Source of the DNA: Saccoglossus kowalevskii
Taxonomy: Eukaryota; Hemichordata; Enteropneusta; Harrimaniidae
DNA length: 26,904 nucleotides
Assembly (NCBI RefSeq): GCF_000003605.2
Contig: NW_003121911.1
Span: forward strand, 133,547-160,450
Direction of reading: 5' to 3'
Part shown: piece after piece, positions 10,390 to 21,090 of the stretch
Layout of the letters: every line of letters starts with the position of its first letter
How positions within the stretch are numbered: position 1 is the stretch's first letter
Notes under the pieces: generated by a model
The model's database searches: none
The model's input: only the letters and a program-made list of their open reading frames with translations
Told to the model about the DNA's origin: nothing
Translations under genes and position numbers: made by a program

Positions 10390-10710
10390 TCAATTTTTCA
10401 ATCTCGGTAAAAATACGACTCTCCAAGCACCTCATTAAAAATATGCCCATGAATTTTGTCTTTGTATATATAGAAATACGCCTTTCCAAACACCTCATTT
10501 TGCATACATCGTCTCTCCAATTTCGGTGAAAAATACGACTTTCTAAACACCTCATTAAATATATATATATATACTGTTGCATGCAGTCGCTTTTCCAATC
10601 TTAGTAAAAAATACGTCTTTCTAAGCACCTCGTTTTGCATACATTCGCCTTTCCAAACTCGGTAAAAAATACGACTTTCTAAACACCTCATTAAAGATAC
10701 GCCCAAGAAT
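10390..10710. repeat. Tandem array of alternating 57-78-bp units
   Basis: Five copies of the core AAATACGACTTTCTAAACAC plus CTCATT start near 10411, 10474, 10531, 10609 and 10668. Copies 1, 3 and 5 continue CATTAAA; copies 2 and 4 continue CATTTTGCATACAT and carry short CCTTTCC variants. This gives a higher-order alternating period of about 120-137 bp. The tails of copies 1 and 5 are alike (GCCCA.GAATTTT). A short (TA)n (10558-10573) interrupts copy 3. The minus strand is open through four cores as a repeated peptide, NEV(F/L)..(S/T)YF-like, because three of the four spacings are multiples of three. There is no evidence that it is translated. Confidence 0.85.
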
Positions 10711-11489
10711 TTTATTACTCCACTCAAACAGACCGAATTGAGAATATATAACCTTTGACACGCATCGAGTGAATAACCCCTCCTCCCCGTCGCTGTATAC
10801 GATAAAATGAAATGTACAAAGGTGTTTTCTTATACCACCATAAACGACAATATATAGCAGGTACGCACAATAGCGTATAGTTGCTTGCACGTCTTCTGTC
10901 ATTTGGTCACAGCGGCATCCGCCTTTCTCTCCTCCTTACTAGCCGCAATACAAGATATTCACTAGCACAATAACGTTTGACTATTCATAGTGGTCTCACT
11001 CAATATTTGAACAGGACCTTGTAATTTGTAGACCGAATAAAAGGGTCTACAGTAACGCTGTGTTGGCGTATACGTATATTGTGCCTAGCAGTTAAACCAC
11101 CCATTGTTATGAGACAAGCAAGGTGCCCCATTATCATCATTCGGACCATTAATCTGAATGGTATAAGCGACTAATGTCGCGCAGACCATGACCGTAAAAC
11201 CGTAACATCAAGTTACGCTAACGTACAAACTTTAAAGCACCGCGGCTTCCCGTCGCTTGCTCCTGTAAATTCGTATTCACCGCGACGCCAAGCTATGAGA
11301 TGACACTGAACTAAAAGACTTGTGATCTTATACACCGGACAACTAAATTATTATGAGGTTTGTATCAGACACCGCCGTTGATTTGTTTTAAGATCTAAGT
11401 TGGCGCACCATACCTCCGCTACACTTGAGTTTTATTACCCCTCTTCGCAAATCGACGTATTTACGTATTATAATGGGAGTCTCATTACA
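10711..11489. other. Unannotated stretch upstream of a candidate promoter
   Basis: No gene or repeat recognised. The sequence becomes somewhat more GC- and CpG-rich from about 11200 towards the promoter-like region. Confidence 0.45.
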
Positions 11490-11616
11490 CGAGTCAGCTG
11501 ACCGGAGCGGACTCCAGCGACCAATCATGTTACCAGAGACAGTGCTTCGATTTATGGCCACTATTTAAGCCACTCTATTTTGGGTATGTTGTTTGTATAA
11601 TCAAACACAGACCGAG
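11490..11616 (+). promoter_or_regulatory. Candidate RNA polymerase II promoter
   Basis: A 10-bp palindromic E-box, GTCAGCTGAC (11493-11502), is followed by GACCAATCA (11519-11527), which fits the preferred NF-Y CCAAT context. Then come a TATA-like TATTTAAG (11562-11569) and a second TATAAT string (11596-11601). Spacing of CCAAT to TATA (about 40 bp) is typical. The start site is unclear: it lies roughly at 11593-11603 from the first box or 11618-11630 from the second, near GAGCAGTCGCAGC. This is an inference from motif order, and no tool was run. Confidence 0.4.
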
Positions 11617-11829
11617 CAGTCGCAGCATCCAGAGTTAACGCCGCGATGTGAGCTTGTAGACCTTATTTAACCCATCTCGGACTCCCAGACAACGTGAATC
11701 GTAGGCGAAATCGGCGGCAACTCTTCTAATCACCCACCGGATCTAATACGCGCAGGACTGACAGAGCGCTGTTCAACCCCGAGAGTTCATGAACTTGTAC
11801 AGAGAAAATTCATTACATCACTGGTACTG
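11617..11829 (+). other. Candidate first exon (mostly 5' untranslated)
   Basis: Downstream of the promoter-like motifs the sequence is GC-richer than its surroundings and ends at ACTG|GTAAGA, a good donor with GT at 11830. It contains a minimal upstream ATG-TGA at 11645. A later ATG at 11789 stays open for 13 codons into the donor but has a poor start context. Joining that frame to the possible exon at 12961 would give an immediate stop, so the exon is more likely non-coding leader. The 5' end is set by the presumed start site and may be off by tens of bases. Confidence 0.33.
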
Positions 11830-12601
11830 GTAAGACCTGGTGTCAGTATCTTATCTTATCTTTATGTAAGTGTTAAAACATAACCCACAGTCTTTGTCAG
11901 ATTTGACTAGTGTGTTTATTCCCTTCCTGGTTGTCATATTGAATGTAAGTCGTTTTCAGCGTTAGATCAACTGACCAGTTTATTCTGAGTCGGTGGGCCG
12001 ACAACTCTCGTTGACAGCACTTAAGCTAACAGCGGGAATCACATACTTTAGCGACGAGAAACGCGGCTGCAACGATTACTCACAGCCATGATGTACGGCA
12101 TCGCTGTGTATATATGCATTCATACAAGGTCGCATATGGAGCAGTGGCTTTTAAACATTGCTCTCTATGAAATACTCGCAGGTAAACAGTACCACATGTT
12201 GGCATTTAGGCTCCAGCAAATGTGAGACTTCATTAATTTCATATAAATGTGCGTCAATTGATTAATACGTGTAAAGTAAACGAGATCTTTTTTGCATTTT
12301 TGATAGGTGTGTTCAATACCAATGTTAACAATGATTGATCGACTTGACATTGTCGATGGATATACTTTGATGGGTTGTTTGTGTTGTCGCATTGAGCGAG
12401 TTACAAAACGTTCTTATTGTACCTTTTTAACACAATACACACATGGTGCGCTTAGTTAATACATTTCCCCATTGCCAAGAATAAAATTAATGCATTGACC
12501 TAGTACCTGAATATCCCGACCACAGCTTGTCGTCGTTTTCTCAATTGCACGTCAAAAGTTCAAATTGTGTGCAATGTTAAACTCGTCCCCGAGTTGTCAC
12601 G
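11830..12601 (+). other. Possible first intron, no other feature
   Basis: Begins with the GTAAGA donor. No gene or repeat recognised; a 75-codon minus-strand frame (12165-12392) has no support. Confidence 0.3.
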
Positions 12602-12687
12602 GCCAACAACAGAAGTTTCTGTCATCGCCAAGAAACCGACGTTGTTGGCGGTGTCAATAGCACTGTCGGTTTCGTGTTACGACCGAC
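12602..12687. repeat. Nested, mutually exclusive inverted repeats
   Basis: GCCAACAAC (12602-12610) pairs perfectly with GTTGTTGGC (12641-12649). GAAACCGAC (12632-12640) pairs perfectly with GTCGGTTTC (12665-12673). The latter's GTCGGT can instead pair with ACCGAC (12682-12687). The middle block 12632-12649 therefore supplies one arm to each of two adjacent 9-bp stems. The function is unknown. Confidence 0.6.
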
Positions 12688-12960
12688 TTGCCCTCGGCTT
12701 TCTGCCGCTGTTTACCACAAGCCTGTGTTGACAGGGAACTCTTAGCTTTGAGTGCAGAGCAGTGCAGCCGATCACGTATTTGTACAGGAAATTCATTATG
12801 TAAAATGTGTTATTATAGGGATTCCAAATGCTTAAGCAATGACCCATACCCTTCAGTAAATGACCCTTTGCACACCCGTTATTTATTTATATACGTATGT
12901 TCCGTACTTGGACTCGGGTAGGGGTTGGAGGGATGTGGTAACACTGGTACATCATTACAG

Positions 12961-13127
12961 AATGTCAGAAAACGCGAACATTCCCCTGTACTTAATTTCT
13001 TATAAAGTGAAATGGACACCCATTCACCAACAAATTGTTTTATGGTTGTTGTCTAACACGAGTCTATTGTCTGTCGAGTCTAATTTGAACCTGAACTTGA
13101 GGAACCACCTTTTAGCGACACGTGTAT
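12961..13127 (+). CDS. Candidate coding exon, unrecognised protein
   Basis: Preceded by an acceptor-like CATCATTACAG ending at 12960 and followed by the consensus donor GTAAGT at 13128-13133. Within this 167-nt interval, ATG at 12962-12964 opens a frame that stays open through the donor (55 codons, then phase 1). The same frame is open further upstream, so the exon limits are uncertain. The peptide is unrecognised and hydrophobic in its middle (QQIVLWLLSNTSLL). It would suit a start-codon exon spliced to the leader ending at 11829, but no third exon could be matched in phase. Confidence 0.2.
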
Positions 13128-13133
13128 GTAAGT

Positions 13134-13596
13134 AGCCCCTCCGGAAGGGTAGATGATGTGCCAACGTATACAATATACACATACTACATCGTGATTTAGC
13201 CTCAATTCCACGGGACGTACTCACGTATCTCTACATATTATTTGGTGATGTGTTTTTTTTAAGTTCTCGACTCACATTGGGGGAGTTAATCGATTAATTT
13301 ATCGTTTCCCCTCTTAGCCCGAGTCTAAGATTATGCGAATGAAGGGGATGAGCTAAACGGAAGCAATTGCCAGAGTTCCGTCGTATCCGTGGGTGGGAGA
13401 TAATGAGGGATATTAACTGTAGTTGGCACGTGTTGTCCTTGTTCCGATCTAGTCGATGTCATATCATTCTAGGAAATCGTATAGTCTCCAATGTTTCCTT
13501 TCTGTGAAAACATTATTCAGATGAACTGGTCGCTGGTAAGCAAACTTGATTTGTCTCTAAATGTTGATATGTCTTAGCTTTTCACCTGTTATATAC
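13134..13596. other. Unannotated non-coding stretch
   Basis: Nothing recognised. Confidence 0.45.
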
Positions 13597-13614
13597 TGAT
13601 TGATTGATTGATTG
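13597..13614. repeat. (TGAT)n microsatellite
   Basis: Four TGAT units plus a partial one. Confidence 0.85.
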
Positions 13615-13857
13615 GTGTGTATACTCGTAATTCGAGGGCGCTGCCCAAGTTATCTGGCATTAACGCGTATTTGTTGATAGGGGCCAAGTCGCATGGCACA
13701 TTGATAGGATCCGAGACGCATAGAACACTTGTTAGTCAAGAGTGCATTCTCAGATAATAGTGATGGACTTCGAAGAAATCAGTCAATGCAACTTGAATGA
13801 TGACAACTGCCCATGGCATCCCATAATGAGATAATGGTAGACTTATTCAAATAAGAC

Positions 13858-13876
13858 AGATTAGATTAGATTAGAT
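13858..13876. repeat. (AGATT)n microsatellite
   Basis: Three full AGATT units plus a partial one. Confidence 0.85.
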
Positions 13877-16769
13877 TCAACAACCCATCTTGTCGTACGT
13901 GTAGTACATAATACAATATACACCTGTGAACATAGGGCTCGAGGCGTCAATCCACGTGTGACAATGCAATATTGTTGTGAACAATTTGGCAGTGAACCGC
14001 GCATGGCGGTGATTTGTTGAACACGATATACTGTACACTTATGCCGGCATGTGCGTGCCTAGTTCAAAAGATTGGTCTTGCCAACGGTCAACACATATGT
14101 CAATATTTGCGTGTTCCTACTATTCTGTGGGGCAGCAACCTGAACATAAGCAAAGACGCTCATCAATGCCTGTGTCGTAACATCTTTATTAGTACAGACT
14201 TGGTCAAAACTAATATTGAACGTAGAATTAAATTACACCAAATATTCACGACATACACCTTAGCTCACGTCCATAGTATTTAGGTACTTGATGTACGTTC
14301 TGTCGTATATATGAACAACACAGTGAAGGTAATCCATTTATACTATCATGGTTACACCTCATTCTATAACCACATAATCATAATATACACTTATTATACT
14401 AAGACAGCAACTCAAAAAATGTGTGTGGGGACACCTTGAATGGAGGAAAGCGCGTGGAATCACTGCACAATGAAGTCTATAAGTTCCTGTCTCACCTTTG
14501 GGGGATTCCTGACTTTTCATGCAATACAACTATCGCATCGTCACCGAATGAATTCACGCCAATCAACCGTAAATTGCGAGGCGCTGTCAGGATCTGTCAG
14601 CTTTATCTATGTAACAAAAGATAGCTTTTCCAGTCAGCAAGGCTACAAATTGAATCCCTATATCGTCTTTTGTCTCGTTCTTGTGTTTTATCTATCAGTT
14701 GACTGATTGCTCAATCATGTGCTTACAGCCAATTGTTGTCGACTTATTTTAGCTGCCGCGAAAATAGTGCAGTGATTTCCTTCTGCTTGAATGTTTTATT
14801 CAGTGTTCTTAACCGTATATATCTGACGACATTTTTTACTCGTGTCTCTTGAGCGGATATTTATAATGCGAGTTTTATCTGGTGCTAACGCTACCCGATA
14901 GAGTTGGGTTGAATGACAGGTGTCACCTTAATAACGTTTACTATATTGTATATACATTGTTTCTTTCACAGTGTAAATGTTTATTTCGCATGTGATTCAA
15001 ATTTGATTTTCAGTCAAGTATGCGTTCAAGATTCAAGGGTAATGACCCAACTGACGTAGTGGTTGGGTGATTTGGGTGTACCTCTTTGAAGGTTCGTGAA
15101 ACACACCCCCGTTTGTTACTACTCACGTTTCGTTTAAACCAGCATACAAGCATATGTCAAAGGTCCATGTCTAACGAGAAGTAAACTGAGTGTTAACAAT
15201 GCTACGTACATGTTATTGAGTGCACCGGGTAGTTGTAAAGATCTCATTTTAGATTTTAGTAATATACATCACATCAGTAATTGACAAGTAGTGGCAACAA
15301 CACTTTTATATCATGCAACTAGAAAAAGGAATGCAACCATTACTTTTCATTGGAATATCGTCATCTACTATTCTATTTGACCTTACAGGAACCCGCACCC
15401 CTGCAAGACATACCTAAAAAGAGTATTCGGTCTTTCAGTTAAACGTAACAAACGACTCCAATGAAGAGGTTGGGGGTAGTCCCTCTGTTTTATTGTCAAG
15501 GTTAATAGATAGACGATGTAAATGACCTTCTTGAAACAATAGATTCAAATAAAAAACTGGAACCGTGCCAAATACCTGTACCATGATAAGTGTATTTCGT
15601 TAAGGACGCGTACATTTCTTCTTGTTAGGCGCCTTTGAACAATTAGACGAAGCTGAACCTGATACCTCTTCATTTATAATCTACGTATACGCACCATTGT
15701 GGAATTGCACAGACTGACAATCATGTGGTAGTGGATGTTCAGCCGGGGGTCTTATGGCACAACTGGTATCAGGCACCACTTGTAGAAGTTAATTTAAAAT
15801 AACTAAACAGTGCATGAAACAGATTATGACTTGAACACACTATTATACTTGCATAGAAGGATCTTGGTATTTGGTTAGGCCGATAGGTTCCCCGGACTAC
15901 AGCGTAACCATGTAGGTATGCGTTCTCTATATTATGTGTATTACCTTTCTATACAGGTAAAACAATACAATACAATCCAACAATGGCCATACTCACTATT
16001 TACATTCGCCATCGACTGTTTTGACGGTGTGTTGAACTCCGTTTTAAATGTGTTTTATGAGAGACGAACATGAATTTGGCGGTTGCGATTGACCTCATAA
16101 ACGGACTAGAATTTCGTACTGGTTAATAATTAACTTAAAATGGAATGATAAATATTTTCATTAGTTTGGTTGTATATTTCACACTACAATTAAAACCCTG
16201 GTACGAGGTCACATTAATTTCGCGTTGTGTTGGAAATGTAGGTCTCACGCGACGCACACAACGCATGTAAAACATATTCACGCAGCAAGACTACCAAATA
16301 CCGTAATAATTCAGTTATAAGTCGAAGCATACGTACAAGGAAGATTTTTGTCGGTCGAATAAAAATGTCAACAAGCAAGCTGCTTATTGATTGGTCTGAC
16401 ATTAGATGTTAGGTTTGATTAGCCAATCAGGCACACTTTTGTAACTTCGCATTACCTCTAATAATCAAGCCATAGTACTGAGACTGGAGTTTTAGTAATT
16501 TGAAAAACCGGTATTAAAAAAGCAGAGTAATGTTGATAATATCTTTTACTATTTTATTTTAGAAAGTTTATGAACCACGTAAATTAGTGTCGAAAGAATA
16601 ATTGTCTGTATTGAAGTTTCGACAGGATGGGATCTATATTTTGTACATCCTATACCTGAACACATCTCTCATTGAATATCAATGATCTACCTATAATTTC
16701 ACGTCAAAATTATGTATACAACATTTTGGTTGGCGATGCGCTTACTATCTAAACATGCACATTATTGCT
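13877..16769. other. Unannotated stretch, possible intron
   Basis: Frames up to about 89 codons (14014-14283; overlapping frames at 14421-14706) show no recognisable domain. A strong acceptor-like TTTCTTTCACAG ends at 14971, followed by a short open stretch to a GTAATG donor-like site near 15039. Its phase does not join the 12961-13127 candidate. A short (AATAC)n lies near 15960. Confidence 0.45.
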
Positions 16770-17275
16770 TCGATACTTGGTGGATATGTACCTTGGGCAG
16801 ATCTCTCTCAGATTTGTTCAATTCGTTGTGATAGCTTCAAATCTCTAATTTTGGTTAATATTTTTGTCATTTTTGGTGAAAAGTGATATTTGCGATTTCT
16901 TGTTAAAAACCAAAAGTCCGATTGCTTTGATATTAACTATACAGGTACTACATGTTCATTTTGTGGTGATATCTTCAGTTCTCTAATTTTTTTGAATATG
17001 TTTGTCATTTTTGGTAAAAAGGTATATTTTCGACTTTTTGTTGAGAACTGCAAGTCTGATTGCTTTGGTACTATACATATATGTACCTCGGGTGGACCTC
17101 TCTAAGATGTGTTCATTTCGTGGTGATATCTTCAATTCTCTAATTTTAATGAATATTTTTGTCATTAAAAATTTATATTTTTGTTCGATTGTTTTGATGT
17201 TATACATGTAGGTATCTCATATAAGTTCTTATAGATTTGTTCATTTTCTAATGATATCTTCAGTTCTTTGATTAA
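16770..17275 (+). repeat. Tandem array of about 130-157-bp units, locus 1
   Basis: Four imperfect units share GTGATATCTTCARTTCTCTA (starting at 16828, 16966, 17123 and about 17251), then AATATTTTTGTCATTTTTGG, a GATTGCTTTGATA block, and TGTACCTYGGRTGGACCTC. Spacings are 138, 157 and 128 bp. Several 60-75-codon frames on both strands follow the repeat. It is likely a satellite-like or non-autonomous element of unknown class. Confidence 0.75.
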
Positions 17276-19111
17276 AACATGCATTGTTAACATCGGAGCT
17301 ATCTCCGTCGAGCGGCTGCTTGTTATAATTTGCAAAAAATCATCTGTCGGGAAGTATACACCATGGGTAGTATAATCTTCATAGCTTGAATGTTTCAGCT
17401 TATCATAAATCCGTTTACCGCACAACGTGGGCTCATAACGGTAAATATAGATCAACTCCCACACGGGAGATCAAGCTGAATGTGAACAAGGTCACGTGAA
17501 CCAAAACCAATGTCATTACATGAAAATAGTTACTGGGTGTGTGGCATATCATTCAGTAACTTGTATTGCATGCCGGTTCCGGGATTGTATTCCACAGTAT
17601 ACGCGATCACGGATATTCCATCTTTTACGACTATCATCAGCCTACTATGGAAAAGAGTTTTAAGAGACCGTCATTAAAAATAGCAAATTGAATAGTTTGG
17701 ATACAACCGAGGAAACTAGACTCAGTTGGCAGTCGTATGATAAAAACACCAAGTAAGTGGCAAAACATTTTACGACAAACAACAGGGTAATCTATGTACA
17801 ACCATTATTCTAAGCTCTGTGTACTCCCCTAATTTGGATGATAATTATTCATTTACTTTTTTTTTTTAAAAAAAGCTACGGGAATATTTATTCAGGAAGT
17901 GAATGGTTGTGCGTTTTACACATGGTTGACCATTGATTGTGTGTGACAATAGCAAGGCGTACAAAGTACATAGTAAATCGTATGCTTGGTTAAATAACTA
18001 CACACAGCTCCAAATCACATCAGTATTCAGTATACTGAACCGCTCGACCATAAATTGCAACCGTCGATTCTTATAGCCTTAGTGAGGTCGTGAGCGTGGA
18101 AGATAAATCGGCGAGGGAGTCGCACCAGATTGCCAGTGTGCATTCACGAAGTTCGTTGGGATATATTTGGACCGCGCAGATATCAATTCAATTAATAGTT
18201 TATTAATTAATAGTTCACTTAAATAGACAACTAAGAAATAAGCTGTGTTGCACATCAATGTGTTTAGTGAAGGAAGTAAAATAAAGTAAGTTGACAATCC
18301 GTCAGTCAAGGTGAAGCTTTCAAAGTTTGTTGGATAATTTAAACAGACGGCTCTGTTTGTATGGTGTGTGCATAAAACTAAATGGTGTTTATCACATCGA
18401 GACACTTGCCATATTCACCTCAAGTTGACGTCGATAATGGCGCATGATTACTACAGATACTATCCATTTTAGCAAACATTTTCAAAGTTACTAATATCGA
18501 CGCTGCTGATTCGAACTAAGTGTTGAGGGATATTACTCGTGATGGTCCGTAAAATCTGGACATACTTAGTTTTAACCTGTGTCGCACTCCTATCCTATGC
18601 TTACATACTGAAAACTGTTCTTAGTAGTTATGAGTTGGTTAAGTGTTCACTTTCGGGATATGATATCCATGTGTTCTATGATAGGTAACCTAGGTGATCC
18701 GATAGCCCGCTTTGTCATTTGAACTTTACAGATTCCGTAAAAAGATGTTATGAATTGATTAGGTTAATTGCCAGGCTAAACCATCGGCTAGGATGACAAC
18801 TTAGGAATGTGCACTCCAACACACGGACCATTGACCTAAAACTTTCAAAAAAAAAAACACATCACTTTTTGTTTACATAACCAAATGCCAAAAACTTAGG
18901 TTTCACTCTCATTGATAGATAATGATTCAGTCCGACATTCTCAAAGCAAGCCATCCCAGGAGAGCGTTCAAGGCTGGTAGCATCATTTAAGATATTTCAG
19001 CTGTTTGTACATCCATGGAACTAAATTAAGTTTCATGGCCTATCGAACTTTACAAGCTATTTACTCTCTAGCCTTAAAAGCTAAATTGTCAACATTTTGA
19101 GATAGATTTTT
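17276..19111. other. Unannotated stretch between two loci of one repeat family
   Basis: No gene recognised. The longest minus-strand frame (18079-18405, about 108 codons, GTG start) contains an AT-rich inverted repeat (about 18187-18212) and a hydrophobic stretch but matches no family. A TCACGTGA motif lies at 17492-17499, and a T-run/A-run inverted repeat near 17858-17876. Confidence 0.45.
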
Positions 19112-19215
19112 AGCTTCGCTGTCGACATAGTCAACAGGGCGGAGCTATTCATATTACGGGATTAACCGTCGTCGTCGTCGCCCGTCGTCGCCAACTTTAT
19201 AGCTCCGCTGTCATC
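19112..19215. repeat. Hairpin plus (CGT)n element
   Basis: AGCTTCGCTGTCGAC (19112-19126) is followed after three bases by its near-complement GTCAACAGGGCGGAGCT (19130-19146). Next comes a CGT-rich run (about 19167-19192), then a third, direct copy of the arm, TAGCTCCGCTGTCATC (19200-19215). The ordered structure suggests the end of a non-autonomous repeat element. It directly abuts locus 2 of the 130-157-bp repeat. Confidence 0.65.
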
Positions 19216-19224
19216 GGAAATAAC

Positions 19225-19480
19225 CCATTTCAACACTATTACTTTTATGAATATTTATGTAATTTTTGGTCATTTGATATTTAGTATATATGCACCTTGG
19301 ATAGTCCCCTATTAGATTGAATATTTCGTGACGATATCTTCAATTCTATAATTTTAGCAAATATTTTTGTCATTTTTGGCCAGTTCTTCATGATGACTGA
19401 CAGTTTGCTTGATTTGATACTTTGTAGGTATGTACATGTACCTTGGATGGACCTCTTGGAGTAGGATAATTTCGTGACAT
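19225..19480 (+). repeat. Repeat-family copy, locus 2
   Basis: Nearly two units of the family seen at 16770-17275, in the same orientation. They include CGATATCTTCAATTCTATAA (from 19332), AATATTTTTGTCATTTTTGG, TTTGATACTTTGTAGG and TGTACCTTGGATGGACCTC. The last unit stops abruptly at TTTCGTGACATAAAGGG near 19480. Locus 1 and locus 2 are about 2 kb apart. Confidence 0.7.
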
Positions 19481-20190
19481 AAAGGGAACACTCTATACAC
19501 TAATACACATGCATGTGTTATTATAACTAGTGTTGATGAAAGACCTAGGATTATAAGAGAAGGGATTATTCTAATTACATATTTTGGTTTTACATAAATC
19601 TTTCATTCATCATAGAAATGGTTAAAGGGAGAAGGTATGACACCGTGTTATGATCATTCAATTTTGTTTCCTGTTTTCTTGGTCCCACGTAATGCACAAT
19701 ATACAGTAATTCATAGTGATTGATATGACTAGGATAGGGAGGAGGATGGGAAGGGGTATGCCATTATTCTAATAACATTCCAAGGATTGGAAGTGGAGAG
19801 ATATGAGGGGGATTTATACTAATTCAAATGCTCATTTCTATTTTGTTTTGTTCTTTGTCTCGTTTTAATTGCAGTACAGAGGTATTCAGAAACAGGACTA
19901 TGATTGAAGGGGTGTAGTTTATTTTCTTGGTTCTAAGTAAATTAATAATAGAAAGTAATAACCTTAATTTCTTAGTGCGATGGGTTGAGGTGTATGGCAT
20001 ATGTTAGTGGTCGCATTAAGGTTTTTTTCGTTTTCTTTGGTTTTTCAAATTGTTCGTCTTTACTGTAAAACGTTTGCTGCGCTGATATTGCGGGTGTTAT
20101 CTTCGTCCTCTTGATCGGTCACCGGTAGTTGCGGCACCGGGCTCATGATCTGGGAGCTCAGATGTTGCCGACGGCTGAAAACAGTAGCAA
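19481..20190. other. Unannotated non-coding stretch
   Basis: No gene or repeat recognised; several purine-rich AGGGAGGAGG-like patches occur around 19735-19815. Confidence 0.45.
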
Positions 20191-20235
20191 CTCCATCCAT
20201 CCATGCATGGGTGAGTGAGTGGGTGGGTGGGTGTG
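20191..20235. repeat. Compound tetranucleotide repeat
   Basis: (CCAT)n passes through CCATGCATGG into (GTGA)n and then (GGGT)n, giving a compound microsatellite. Confidence 0.8.
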
Positions 20236-20339
20236 CCGCGCACTGGAATGGGAGAGGCTAATAAAATCATCCGATCGAGACTATGACTATCTCTAACGTA
20301 CATGACTTTGATGGAGTCTTTGGTCATGGTCAGGCGCAT

Positions 20340-20877
20340 GTGGTTTACCTATAAACTGAATGACTGGATGGCCACACATCGAGCCATGTCATTGAATATG
20401 GGTTTTGCATATGTGTTTAAAAAAATCAACTTGAAAAATTCATTCATACATTTGATAGAAGAAATTTACAATGACAACACGCAAAATACATAACTGACAG
20501 TAACAATATTGATCTACGTGAACAGCTAAGCAAATTTAGATTTGAGAGTAACAATTTAAAAATTGAATCTGGCCGCCATACGAAACCAAAAACAGCAGCT
20601 AAAAAGAACGTGTGGCCATAGACCTTCTAGGGTGTGACCTACGTAATACAGAAGAAATCGAAGATAAATTCCATCCAATAATGTCATGTCCTGAGTATGA
20701 ACAACACAGAAAGGCTCTAGTTGAAGATATGGCCAAACACATAAATAATTTCATAATTTGTCAGTTCATAGTCAATTTATTTCTATAATGAGTTTTCACA
20801 GTACACAGATCAATACGGAACAATTTCTTAAACACTGCCTTAAAATAAGACAGCGTCACCTAAAAGTAGGAGTATAA
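20340..20877 (+). pseudogene. Degraded non-LTR retrotransposon ORF2, C-terminal end
   Basis: Four frame-shifted pieces follow, in order, the region after the reverse-transcriptase domain typical of invertebrate LINE-like elements. 20340-20490 has GFAYVF then KNSFIHLI, matching the family's G-F-G-Y-V-W block. 20475-20618, in another frame, has KFRFESNNLKIESGRH, the usual K-F-R...I-E-x-G-R-H stretch. 20603-20785, in a third frame, has EIEDKF and SCPEYEQHR, the E-D-E-x-H-F...C-P-x-Y motif. 20788-20877, again in the first frame, has FLKHCLKIR, the usual C-terminus. The CxxC before EIEDKF is lost at a frame junction. Residues between LREQL and KFRF are also fewer than usual. No reverse-transcriptase core is present, so the copy is 5'-truncated and dead. 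Assignment to a clade is not possible here. Confidence 0.8.
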
Positions 20878-21090
20878 TTGTAGATATATTGTAATATATT
20901 TTCGTGTGATTATTTGTCCGCAAATCTTGTAATTTGTGAATGTAACTTTGTAATTTTTATTCACTTTTTATTGTGCACTGTTAATTATTTTTTATTAATT
21001 ATTTCTATCCTTCAGTTTTTAATGACCTTTCTGCAGTATTTTCCAAAGTCAGTGTTGTGTCAACAAGTAAATAAATAGAGATACATGCAC
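20878..21090 (+). mobile_element. Likely 3' UTR of the retrotransposon remnant
   Basis: Follows the last stop and is T-rich with repeated TTGTAATTT and TTTTTATT patches, as in 3' tails of such elements. AATAAA occurs at 21070-21075. The exact 3' end and any target-site duplication could not be set, so the right boundary is approximate. Confidence 0.5.

Noticed and set aside
10079-10582. Long frames rich in YI across the N gap
   Set aside because: They are translations of (TA)n and of N, not genes.
14972-15038. Short possible exon after TTTCTTTCACAG
   Set aside because: Joining it to the 12961-13127 candidate gives an immediate stop, and nothing else supports it.
16890-17211. Several overlapping frames on both strands
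   Set aside because: All are translations of the 130-157-bp tandem repeat.
18079-18405. 108-codon minus-strand frame with a hydrophobic stretch
   Set aside because: No ATG start, no splice signals noted, no recognised domain; it contains an AT-rich inverted repeat and could arise by chance.
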